Below are positions 1-7,106 of a stretch of DNA of 9,454 nt, in pieces (position 1 is the first letter of the stretch; each line of letters opens with the position of its first letter). Origin of the DNA: Minisyncoccota bacterium. Lineage in GTDB: Bacteria; Verrucomicrobiota; Lentisphaeria; Oligosphaerales; MVZH01. The notes beneath the pieces are model-generated. The model was given only the letters and a program-made list of their open reading frames with translations, was not told the origin of the DNA and did not search any database. The stretch covers positions 1-9,454 of the forward strand of contig JAIPIM010000152.1 in NCBI GenBank assembly GCA_021734725.1, in the 5' to 3' direction. The translations under genes and the position numbers were made by a program.

Positions 1-256
1 TGATAAGTCCGACAGCCTGCTTGCTTCCGGTTGTTCCTCTGACAGGAGACCGCTATGTTATGAACCGATGTACAACCACTGTGTTATACAGAGAGAAAGA
101 CGTTTGCGATATAGGTTTTGCGCGAGTCGGTCCCAGGTTTCATCATTGAGTTTTCAGCACAAACATCGTCTTTTCTGACACCCGGGACCTGACACCGCGC
201 TGTCGGAATCGGTGTTTCCCGGAACGTAACAAAAGAACCCGCGGGAGGAAAGCCCC
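1..256. other. Leader region upstream of purO, no convincing gene
   Basis: No open stretch here has recognisable protein character. Two + strand frames stay open from the window edge to about 149 and about 177, so the tail of an upstream gene cannot be excluded, but their translations are rich in Cys and Arg and match nothing I know. A 29-codon frame at 60-149 starts 11 bases after an AGGAG and ends in two His codons; I do not call it a gene. The only clear structure is the hairpin at 182-222. The purO ribosome binding site (GGGAGGA, 243-249) closes the region. No strong sigma-70 promoter pair stands out. Confidence 0.5.
182..222 (+). promoter_or_regulatory. Two-segment hairpin in the purO leader
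   Basis: CCGGGA (182-187) is complementary to TCCCGG (217-222), and inside it ACACCG (192-197) is complementary to CGGTGT (210-215). The segments are separated by a 4-base bulge on the left (CCTG) and one base on the right, with a 12-base loop. This gives 12 GC-rich pairs ending 34 bases before the purO start. No T-run follows directly (the next bases are AACGTAAC), so it is not a classic intrinsic terminator. It could be a regulatory leader structure or a factor-dependent terminator of an upstream gene. The pairing is seen; the function is inferred. Confidence 0.4.
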
Positions 257-910
257 ATGTATGTAGGCAGGATTGTGGCCATCGCTCGTACACCGTCAAA
301 CCGACTTGCAGCCCTGTACCGCGTTTCTTCGCGGTCCTTTCCTAACCGTCAAGCAAAGCTTGCGGATACGACGGCATCTATCGTGCCTAAACCGGGCTTT
401 GAAAAAGACGTTCTCCGCAATCCATATATCGCCTACAACTGCCTGCGTCTCGTACACTCGTTCGCCGTCGCCACCAATGGGTCCCAAACCGATCCGATCG
501 TCGATAAGTTGCAGACAGGTATGTCCATGCGGGATGCGCTTGTCCTGGGACTCCATGCCTTAGACTATGAACGAGACGATTACAATACACCGCGCATCGC
601 GGCGGTCGTGGAAGCAGGCAACGAAAGAGGGTATCTTGGTATTGTACGCAAAGACGCTCTTCTGGTGCGAGAATTTACACTTCAGCCGGGTACCGCATTT
701 TATGTCTGTACCTACGAACATAATCAGCCCACCGAAGACTATACGGATGATGGGTTCCAAGTTGACACTCCGCAGGGGGCCTGTGACTACGTATTGGGCA
801 AAGGAGTGTTTGCTGATTTGGAACGTCCTGTTACGGCAGCCTGTGCCCTCGAAAATGAAAACGGCATGTTCGACGTAGCCGTCGCTGAAGCACCCGCTGC
901 AAAGGAATGA
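257..910 (+). CDS. purO: IMP cyclohydrolase, archaeal PurO type
   Basis: This cytoplasmic enzyme closes the ring of FAICAR to give IMP, the last step of de novo purine synthesis. The 217-residue product matches the PurO family from end to end: N-terminal MYVGRIVAIAR, YRVSSRSFPNR (21-31), RNPYIAYNCLRLV (54-66), TNGSQTDPI (73-81), DYERDDYNTPRI (103-114) and YVCTYEH (149-155). Family members are usually about 200 residues, so the gene looks complete. The ATG at 257 follows GGGAGGA with 7 bases between. PurO is unrelated to the cyclohydrolase domain of bifunctional PurH. It is best known from archaea but also occurs in some bacteria, where a separate AICAR transformylase is needed; none lies in this window. 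hisD starts 147 bases downstream. Histidine synthesis releases AICAR, so the pairing is metabolically sensible. Family identity is recognised with confidence; the residues named are conserved motifs, not proven catalytic positions. Confidence 0.9.
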   Translation: MYVGRIVAIARTPSNRLAALYRVSSRSFPNRQAKLADTTASIVPKPGFEKDVLRNPYIAYNCLRLVHSFAVATNGSQTDPIVDKLQTGMSMRDALVLGLHALDYERDDYNTPRIAAVVEAGNERGYLGIVRKDALLVREFTLQPGTAFYVCTYEHNQPTEDYTDDGFQVDTPQGACDYVLGKGVFADLERPVTAACALENENGMFDVAVAEAPAAKE

Positions 911-997
911 TTGCTATCCGGAACAGCGCTCGCGATTTGGCAGCTCAACGGCGGAATGCAACCCGGCGGGTGTTGTTGACTCTGTACCAAGTTCACC

Positions 998-1018
998 GGC
1001 GGGCATCGCCTTGTTTTT
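998..1018 (+). terminator. Weak terminator-like hairpin after purO
   Basis: GGCG (998-1001) pairs with CGCC (1007-1010) around a 5-base loop and is followed by TTGTTTTT (1011-1018). The stem has only four pairs and the T-run is interrupted, so termination would be partial at best. It lies in the 147-base gap between purO and hisD, the largest gap between intact + strand genes here, which is where a transcript break would be expected. Confidence 0.2.
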
Positions 1019-1057
1019 ACTGGAACACGCGCATTCGCAAACTGGGACGCTAATCGA

Positions 1058-2362
1058 ATGAATATACTTCGCCATCAGGATTCAGACTTTGAGAAAACCA
1101 TTCGAGAACTGTGTCAACGACCACCGTTTGATCCGGCTGTCGAGAAGGCGGCACGTGAAATACTTGACGATGTGCAAGCCAATGGCGATAGGGCTCTGAC
1201 AAAATACGCCAGGAAATTTGACGGCGTATCGTTAAACCCCGACCAATTCAGAGTCTCGGAGGAAGAACTTGACAACGCCGCCGATTCTCTGGATGCCTCA
1301 GTAAAGAAGACCATTCGGACAGCGCAAAGGCAAGTGCGAGACTTTGCCAGGCAACGCATGCCTCAACCTTGGTCCTACTCACCCCGCAAAGGTGTCATCA
1401 TAGGAGAACGCTTTGCCCCGCTGGACCGCATCGGCGCCTATGTGCCGGGGGGTACCGCACCCCTTGTTTCCACCGTCCTGCATACGGTGACGCTTGCTGC
1501 CGCGGCCGGTGTCAGTGAGATTGTGGTCGTCACTCCACCCCAACCGGATGGACGTGTGCATCCCGCCCTGCTCTATGCAGCGGACAAGGCAGGCGCAACG
1601 CAAGTCTTCCGCCTCGGGGGCGTCTACGCCATCGGCGCCCTGGCCTACGGCACGGAAACGGTCAAAAAAGTAGAAAAAATCGTCGGACCAGGAAACGCTT
1701 ACGTGACCGCGGCCAAACGCCATGTGTACGGGTACGTATCGCTGGATCTGGTCGCGGGCCCCTCGGAAATCATGATCCTGGCCGACGAGTCCGCCAACCC
1801 CGCATTCGTCGCCGCCGACATGCTCTCGCAAATTGAGCATGGATCGGGAGCAGAAAGCGCAGTGCTGGCGACACCGTCTGAAACGCTTCTGGAAAACGTG
1901 CAAGCCGAACTACTCGCGCAAAGTAAAGAGCGTGAACGCCGAGACACCATCGAAACCTGCCTGCGAAACAATGTGCACCTTATCCTCGTTGCCAACTTGG
2001 AACAGGCTGCCGAAGTAGCCAGTCGTTACGCACCTGAACATCTGGAAATTCAAACGCAGCGTCCGGGCATGCTCGCGAAAAAAGTCACGGCCGCGGGTGC
2101 GGTATTTCTCGGCCCCTGGACACCCGAACCAGTAGGAGATTTTGTGGCCGGACCCAGCCATGTGCTCCCAACCGGCGGCGCCGCACGATATTTCAGCGGC
2201 CTTACCGTGGACGCCTTCTTCCGGCGTATGAGTGTGGTCAATTACCAGAAGTCCGCGCTCCGACGGGAACGCGAAACACTGGAGACGTTTGCCGAGATCG
2301 AAGGGCTGGACGCTCACGGTATGAGCACCGGTATACGCTTTCGGGAGGAGAACGACTCCTGA
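1058..2362 (+). CDS. hisD: Histidinol dehydrogenase
   Basis: HisD oxidises L-histidinol to L-histidine in two NAD-dependent steps, the end of histidine synthesis, in the cytoplasm and usually as a zinc-dependent homodimer. The 434-residue length is normal. The zinc ligands known from the E. coli enzyme have clear counterparts: Gln258 and His261 in DMLSQIEHGSG, Asp361 in VGDFVAGPSH, and His420 in GLDAHGMS near the C-terminus. The catalytic Glu-His pair is Glu327-His328 in YAPEHLEI. The glycine-rich DRIGAYVPGGTAPLVSTV and KIVGPGNAYVTAAKR segments are also typical. The ATG at 1058 has only a weak GGGA (1044-1047) upstream; the family-like N-terminus and lack of a better start support it. hisC begins 47 bases after the stop. 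All catalytic residues are present, so I expect an active enzyme. Confidence 0.97.
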   Translation: MNILRHQDSDFEKTIRELCQRPPFDPAVEKAAREILDDVQANGDRALTKYARKFDGVSLNPDQFRVSEEELDNAADSLDASVKKTIRTAQRQVRDFARQRMPQPWSYSPRKGVIIGERFAPLDRIGAYVPGGTAPLVSTVLHTVTLAAAAGVSEIVVVTPPQPDGRVHPALLYAADKAGATQVFRLGGVYAIGALAYGTETVKKVEKIVGPGNAYVTAAKRHVYGYVSLDLVAGPSEIMILADESANPAFVAADMLSQIEHGSGAESAVLATPSETLLENVQAELLAQSKERERRDTIETCLRNNVHLILVANLEQAAEVASRYAPEHLEIQTQRPGMLAKKVTAAGAVFLGPWTPEPVGDFVAGPSHVLPTGGAARYFSGLTVDAFFRRMSVVNYQKSALRRERETLETFAEIEGLDAHGMSTGIRFREENDS

Positions 2363-2409
2363 CCACGCACCAGTGAAACAGAGAATTGCAAGATACAGTA
2401 GACAAACCT

Positions 2410-3462
2410 ATGAGCTACACGCGACAAACTATCCTTGAGATGGCTGGGTACACGCCCGGAGAGCAGCCCCGAGACCGCCTTCTTGTTAAACTCAATACCA
2501 ACGAGAATCCTTACCCTCCCTCCCCGGCAGTCACGGAAGCATTGGCATCTCTTACCACAGCTGGACTCCGCCTCTACCCGGACCCCCTCGCCCGTGCTCT
2601 GCGGCAGGAGGCAGCGCGTCAGTGGAACCTCAGCGAAGATGCTGTCATCTGCGGCAATGGATCGGATGATCTGTTGACTATCGGCGTTCGGACGTTTGTC
2701 GATCAGGGAGGTACGATCGCCTGTCCCGACCCAACCTATTCCTTGTATCCAGTGCTCGCACGCATTCAGGGCGCCCGCACCATACATATTCCACTTGACG
2801 AAACATTCAATCCGCCGCCGGACTGCGCACGTCAGGCGGCCGGATCGTCCCTGCTGTTTCTTGCCCGACCGAATGCACCGACAGGAAACGCATTCGACCT
2901 GTCCACCATGCACCAGTTGTGCCGGGATTACCAAGGCATCGTGTGGATCGACGAGGCTTACGCAGATTTTGCGGCGGACAATTGTCTCGACTTTGTGCAC
3001 AAATATCCCAATGTGGTTGTATCTCGCACAGTATCGAAAAGTTATTCGCTCGCCGGCATTCGACTGGGACTGGCATGTGCTCAACCACCGCTGATCGAAC
3101 AAATGCTGAAGGTGAAGGACTCGTACAATGTCAATGCACTGACCCAGACACTGGGATTGGCGGCCTTGAAAGACCAGTCGCATATGCAAACGAACGTGAA
3201 ACGCATCCAAGCCACTCGACGATGGGCCGCTGACGAGCTCACTGCGTTGGGATTTCAGGTGTTGCCTTCTGAAGCAAATTTCCTTTTTGCACGACCGCCA
3301 ATACCCGCCGATGAATACGCCAAAGCATTGCGCGCCCACCACATTCTGATCCGCTACTTCCCCGGCGAGCGTACCGGCGATTATGCCCGTGTCACCATTG
3401 GCACGGATGCGGACATGCAAAAACTTCTGCAGGCAACCCGAACCATACTGGCGGACCAATGA
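2410..3462 (+). CDS. hisC: Histidinol-phosphate aminotransferase
   Basis: HisC is a PLP-dependent fold-type I (class I/II) aminotransferase that converts imidazole-acetol phosphate to L-histidinol phosphate using glutamate. With the ATG at 2410 the product is 350 residues, a usual size. The PLP lysine is Lys210 in SRTVSKSYSLAG. DEAYADFA (Asp181 to Ala188) carries the cofactor-binding Asp and Tyr. RPNAPTGN replaces the more common NPNNPTG. CGNGSDDLL is the phosphate-binding loop region, and RYFPGERTGDYARVTIGT is the C-terminal substrate-binding segment. A TTG at 2386 would add eight residues; I prefer ATG 2410 because MSYTRQTILEMAGYTPGEQP matches the usual N-terminus, though neither start has a good ribosome binding site. 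The stop overlaps the next gene as ATGA (3459-3462), which implies translational coupling. Confidence 0.95.
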   Translation: MSYTRQTILEMAGYTPGEQPRDRLLVKLNTNENPYPPSPAVTEALASLTTAGLRLYPDPLARALRQEAARQWNLSEDAVICGNGSDDLLTIGVRTFVDQGGTIACPDPTYSLYPVLARIQGARTIHIPLDETFNPPPDCARQAAGSSLLFLARPNAPTGNAFDLSTMHQLCRDYQGIVWIDEAYADFAADNCLDFVHKYPNVVVSRTVSKSYSLAGIRLGLACAQPPLIEQMLKVKDSYNVNALTQTLGLAALKDQSHMQTNVKRIQATRRWAADELTALGFQVLPSEANFLFARPPIPADEYAKALRAHHILIRYFPGERTGDYARVTIGTDADMQKLLQATRTILADQ

Positions 3463-4175
3463 GTGATTCAAGCATGCGCATCGCGCGGTACCTAGCGGCG
3501 GCGGGTCTCGCTTCCCGCAGAAAAAGTGAGGATCTGGTGACCTCCGGAAGAGTTCGGATTAACGGGCAAAAAGTCAGGGATCCGGCAACCAACATTGACA
3601 CGGCAAAAGACACGGTCACCTGCGACGGACGCGCCGTAAGACCGCAAAGAAAACACTATATTGTTCTTAATAAACCACCGGGATATACGTGTTCCGCAAG
3701 CGATGAACATGCTGCCCGTCTGATAACCGACATCTTCCCGAAACACATGCCCCGCCTGTTCACCGTCGGGAGGCTGGACCGCAACAGCGAAGGACTTATC
3801 ATCTGCACGAACGATGGGACCTTTGCACAGACCATCGCACACCCCCGGTATGAAATCACAAAAACGTATCATGTCCTGGTCCGTGGAAAGGTCACAGCCC
3901 AGGCGCTAAAGGAATTGACTCAAGGGATTCGCAGCGACGGCGAAACATTGCGGGCAAAGGAAGCACTGCGACTCCGTAAGACAACAGCGGGAACCCTTGT
4001 GGAAATCGTTGTCGCGGAGGGTAAGAAACGCGAGATCCGTCGTATGTGTACCCATTTTGGTTGGCGTGTCCTGCAACTCGTACGAACCCGCATCGGGCCG
4101 ATCAAGCTGGGACAACTTCCACCCGGAAAATGGCGTCATCTATCCCAACAGGAACGATCAGACTTGACACAATAA
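3459..4175 (+). CDS. RsuA/RluB-family pseudouridine synthase
   Basis: The enzyme converts a specific uridine in ribosomal RNA to pseudouridine. The 238-residue product has the family's two-part build: an N-terminal S4 RNA-binding domain at about residues 6-55 (RIARYLAAAGLASRRKSEDL, then GRVRINGQKV) and the catalytic domain. The nucleophilic aspartate is Asp107 in VGRLDRNSEGL. KPPGYTCS, HPRYEITKTYHV and the C-terminal KKREIRRMCTHFGWRV are also signatures. Which base is modified (16S U516 for RsuA, 23S U2605 for RluB, others for RluE and RluF) cannot be told from the sequence; the S4 domain argues against RluE, which lacks one. The start overlaps the hisC stop by four bases, and a second in-frame ATG lies at 3474. 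The sulfatase gene starts 10 bases after the stop, so this gene bridges the histidine genes and the carbohydrate block. Confidence 0.9.
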   Translation: MSDSSMRIARYLAAAGLASRRKSEDLVTSGRVRINGQKVRDPATNIDTAKDTVTCDGRAVRPQRKHYIVLNKPPGYTCSASDEHAARLITDIFPKHMPRLFTVGRLDRNSEGLIICTNDGTFAQTIAHPRYEITKTYHVLVRGKVTAQALKELTQGIRSDGETLRAKEALRLRKTTAGTLVEIVVAEGKKREIRRMCTHFGWRVLQLVRTRIGPIKLGQLPPGKWRHLSQQERSDLTQ

Positions 4176-4185
4176 GGACGCGTTT

Positions 4186-5583
4186 ATGCAGAAACCAAAT
4201 ATCGTCTTTATCCTACTGGATGACTTTGGCTGGACCGATCTGTCCTGCTATGGAAGCACCTTTTACGAAACCCCGAATCTCGACCGGTTGGCCACCCGGT
4301 CCATGCGCTTTACGGACGCGTATGCCGCCTGCCCGGTGTGCTCCCCGACGCGCGCCAGCATCATGAGCGGAAAGTACCCGGCACGCCTCGGGCTTACCAA
4401 TTACATATCCTGGGTAAATCCTGGACACCAGGATAAGTGCCGACTGATTGAGGCTCCATACGTACCGTACCTCTCAACGGACGAAAACAGCCTCGCGTCC
4501 ACATTGAAAGAAATCGGCTACACCACGTGGCACATCGGCAAATGGCATATGGGTGAAGAACCATACTGGCCCGATAAGCACGGTTTTGACGTCAATATCG
4601 GTGGTTGTGATTTGGGCCATCCGAACAACGGCTATTTCAGCCCGTACAACATCCCCAATCTTGAGGACGGGCCGGAAGGCGAATACTTGACGGACCGGCT
4701 CACTGACGAAGCAATCAAGCTGATCCGCCATAATGAAGATAGCCCGTTTTTTCTGAACCTCTGGTATTACACGGTCCATACACCTATCCAAGGTAAGCCC
4801 GAGCTGGTCGCCAAGTACGAACGCAAAGCCCGTGCCCTGGGTCTGGATAAAGTCAAGACATTCGAAGAAGGTGAAATCCACCCCAAAAGCGAAACGGTCC
4901 TGAAACGAATACGCCGGCGTCTCGTGCAGTCCGATCCGGTCTACGCCGCCATGATCGAATGCATGGACGCAAATGTAGGACGCTTGCTCAAAGCAATAGA
5001 GGAAAAAGGCGAACTGGACAATAACATCGTCATCTTCACCTCCGACAACGGCGGGTTGGCCACCAGTGAAGGGTCCCCTACCTGTAATGCTCCTCTCAGC
5101 GAGGGGAAGGGCTGGATGTACGAGGGCGGAACACGAGAACCGTTGATTGTCTGCTGGCCCGGGGTCACACAACCCAACAGCATCTGTCGCGAGCCGGTAA
5201 CCAGTCCCGATTTTTACCCGACAATCCTGGACATGATCGGTGCCGATCCCGCACCGGACCAACACGTCGACGGTGTCAGTTTCACCAGCCTGCTGAAGGG
5301 CCAAAAACCGCTGGACCGCGACGGTATCTTCTGGCATTACCCGCATTACGGCAACCAGGGCGGCACCCCCGGAAGCAGCATACGCACAGGCGACTGGAAA
5401 CTTATCGAGTTCTACGAGGACAGTCGCCTGGAACTCTATAACCTTCGCGAGGACGTTGGCGAGACAGTGAATCTCGCCGGTACACGCCCGGATATCACGC
5501 AGCGGCTCCACCAGAGGCTGAAAGGGTGGCGTGTCGACATGGAGGCCCTCGAACCCACACCAAATCCCGACTGGGCGTGGTGA
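4186..5583 (+). CDS. Formylglycine-dependent sulfatase, no signal peptide
   Basis: The product hydrolyses a sulfate ester, probably on a sulfated sugar. It is a type I sulfatase of 465 residues. Asp12-Asp13 bind calcium in FILLDDFGW. Cys52 in VCSPTRAS is the CxP[S/T]R site converted to formylglycine. Lys119 and His121 in HIGKWHMG, His198 and Lys204 in VHTPIQGKP, and Asp287-Asn288 in TSDNGG complete the expected active site. The C-terminal IRTGDWKLIEF subdomain is typical of arylsulfatase-A-like enzymes, so no catalytic residue is missing. Being the Cys type, it needs a maturase (FGE or anaerobic radical-SAM anSME), which is not in the window. The protein starts directly with MQKPNIVFILLDDFGW and shows no signal peptide or lipobox, so a cytoplasmic location acting on imported oligosaccharides is inferred. 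AAGGA at 4174-4178 overlaps the preceding stop codon and places the start well. The substrate cannot be read from sequence. Confidence 0.95.
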   Translation: MQKPNIVFILLDDFGWTDLSCYGSTFYETPNLDRLATRSMRFTDAYAACPVCSPTRASIMSGKYPARLGLTNYISWVNPGHQDKCRLIEAPYVPYLSTDENSLASTLKEIGYTTWHIGKWHMGEEPYWPDKHGFDVNIGGCDLGHPNNGYFSPYNIPNLEDGPEGEYLTDRLTDEAIKLIRHNEDSPFFLNLWYYTVHTPIQGKPELVAKYERKARALGLDKVKTFEEGEIHPKSETVLKRIRRRLVQSDPVYAAMIECMDANVGRLLKAIEEKGELDNNIVIFTSDNGGLATSEGSPTCNAPLSEGKGWMYEGGTREPLIVCWPGVTQPNSICREPVTSPDFYPTILDMIGADPAPDQHVDGVSFTSLLKGQKPLDRDGIFWHYPHYGNQGGTPGSSIRTGDWKLIEFYEDSRLELYNLREDVGETVNLAGTRPDITQRLHQRLKGWRVDMEALEPTPNPDWAW

Positions 5584-5641
5584 CCGTGACATCAATACAC
5601 CCGCGGAACTTGGGAACTATGATCAAGATTGGAGAACTGCC

Positions 5642-7033
5642 ATGCCCGATAAACAAGTGACCATCAGCGGCGTATTCCCTCACCTCGCCGTCAAAGCCGA
5701 ACACGTGCCGGCCCGAACGGAAACCGGCATTGGCGCACTTATGCCGTGGGCGGAAAAACTATGGTTCGTCACGTACGTTGCTCACAAGAAAGGATCCGGC
5801 GCCGGTACCGGACTCTTCTCGGTCGACGACGACCTTTCCATCCGCAAACACCCGGAGAGCGTGGTGGGCACGTACGCCAACCGGATGATCCACGCGCCCA
5901 CCAATCAGCTGGTCATCGGACCACACCTGATCGACGTATACGGCAATGTACAGACGGTTCAGGATTTGGTTGACATACGAATCACGGCGACAACAAAACA
6001 TCTTTTCGACCCCGACAACATGGTCTACATGCTCGGCATGGAGGGAGAATTGTACGAACTTAATGTCAACACCCAGGAGGCAACATTCATCACCGACCTC
6101 ACCAAAGAATTGAGCATGGTTCAAAACGGTGAGCAGTACTATGCACAGCCGCATTTCAAAGCCGCCTTCTGCGGACATGACAAGCTGATTGTGGCTAATA
6201 ATACACGCGATGACGCAGACTATACCGGGACCATTGACCATGGACGACTGGCGGAATGGGACGGAAAAGACTGGACCGTTATCGATACCGCCCAATACAA
6301 TGAAGTCATGGGCCGAACCTCCATCGGTAAGGCCATTTTCGCAACAGGCGCTGACAACGCGTCGGCCATTCTGCAGGTCTTCGACGGTAACAGCTGGATG
6401 AAGTACCGATTGCCGCGCGGCACCCAGACCCAGGACCATACGGTGACGACGGAATGGCCGCGCATACGCGAAGTGGAGTCGGAACGCTGGATGATGAACA
6501 TTGCGGGCATGTTTTATGAACTCCCGGCCATGCAGTACGCGGGCCGCGTCTGGGGCGTCCGTCCCGTGTGTACGCACTTGCGAATCATACCCGACTTCTG
6601 CTCGTGGAACGGCCTGCTGGTGCTGGCAGGCGATCAGACAACTCCTATTAACGATAAAAATGCCTACGTCGGACAACCGCAGGCCAATCTCTGGTTCGGA
6701 AAGACGGATGACCTCTGGAACTTCGGAAAACCAAAAGGCTGGGGCGGCCCCTGGCATCGCACAACGGTCAATGCCGGAACTCCTTCGGATCCGTTCCTCA
6801 TGACCGGGTTCGAACACAAATGCGTCCACTTCTTCCACGACAGTAACCGTCCCGTAACCTTCAGCATCGAGGTCGACGCCCTCGGTGACGGAGAGTTTCG
6901 CCTGTTAACGGAAGTAGAGGTCTCCTCCTCCGGTTATCGAGCACACTGCTTTGACGAAGGGTTCAGCGCACACTGGATACGGTTCATCGCCTCCCATGAC
7001 TGCACGGCGACAGCTCAGATTGCCTATACGTGA
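5642..7033 (+). CDS. Conserved protein of unknown function, probable beta-propeller
   Basis: I recall the general pattern of this protein from PVC bacteria but know no assigned function. The 463-residue product has no signal peptide or membrane segment. Its body is a series of short beta-rich units of the kind LWFVTY, LFSVDDD, QLVIGPHLIDVYGNV, MVYMLGMEGELYELNVNT, DKLIVANNT, GRLAEWDGKDWTVI, AIFATGADNASAILQVFDG, GMFYELPAM and LLVLAGDQTTPI, which suggests a propeller of about 5-7 blades. WFGKTDDLWNFGKPKGWGGP is a striking Trp/Gly-rich segment. The last 90 residues (VTFSIEVDALGDGEFRLLTE onward) look like a small beta-sandwich. The ATG at 5642 follows GGAG (5631-5634) with seven bases between and is preferred over an upstream in-frame start at 5531 that lies inside the sulfatase gene. 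Downstream position by 58 bases suggests a joint role with the sulfatase, perhaps sugar binding or lyase or hydrolase activity. No catalytic residues can be named. Confidence 0.8.
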   Translation: MPDKQVTISGVFPHLAVKAEHVPARTETGIGALMPWAEKLWFVTYVAHKKGSGAGTGLFSVDDDLSIRKHPESVVGTYANRMIHAPTNQLVIGPHLIDVYGNVQTVQDLVDIRITATTKHLFDPDNMVYMLGMEGELYELNVNTQEATFITDLTKELSMVQNGEQYYAQPHFKAAFCGHDKLIVANNTRDDADYTGTIDHGRLAEWDGKDWTVIDTAQYNEVMGRTSIGKAIFATGADNASAILQVFDGNSWMKYRLPRGTQTQDHTVTTEWPRIREVESERWMMNIAGMFYELPAMQYAGRVWGVRPVCTHLRIIPDFCSWNGLLVLAGDQTTPINDKNAYVGQPQANLWFGKTDDLWNFGKPKGWGGPWHRTTVNAGTPSDPFLMTGFEHKCVHFFHDSNRPVTFSIEVDALGDGEFRLLTEVEVSSSGYRAHCFDEGFSAHWIRFIASHDCTATAQIAYT

Positions 7034-7106
7034 AAAGAAGCAAACGCAACCGGTACTTCATTAGAAAATGGCATCCATTGATTAGACCGCGAGGGAGCAG
7101 TCGGCA

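Noticed and set aside
60..149. A 29-codon frame before purO ending in His-His, as a histidine attenuator leader peptide
   Set aside because: Only two His codons are present, at the very end, whereas known leaders have long runs. The ATG spacing from AGGAG (11 bases) is poor, and no terminator/antiterminator pair follows.
2386..2409. TTG start for hisC
   Set aside because: No ribosome binding site supports it, and the family-like N-terminus begins at ATG 2410. It remains possible.
2314..3471. Long - strand open frames opposite hisC, the sulfatase and the propeller-like gene
   Set aside because: They mirror codon-position bias of the + strand genes; their translations are Cys/Arg/His-rich and match no family.
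5531..5641. Upstream in-frame start for the propeller-like protein
   Set aside because: It lies inside the sulfatase gene, the extra residues look like translation of another frame, and ATG 5642 has a well-spaced GGAG.
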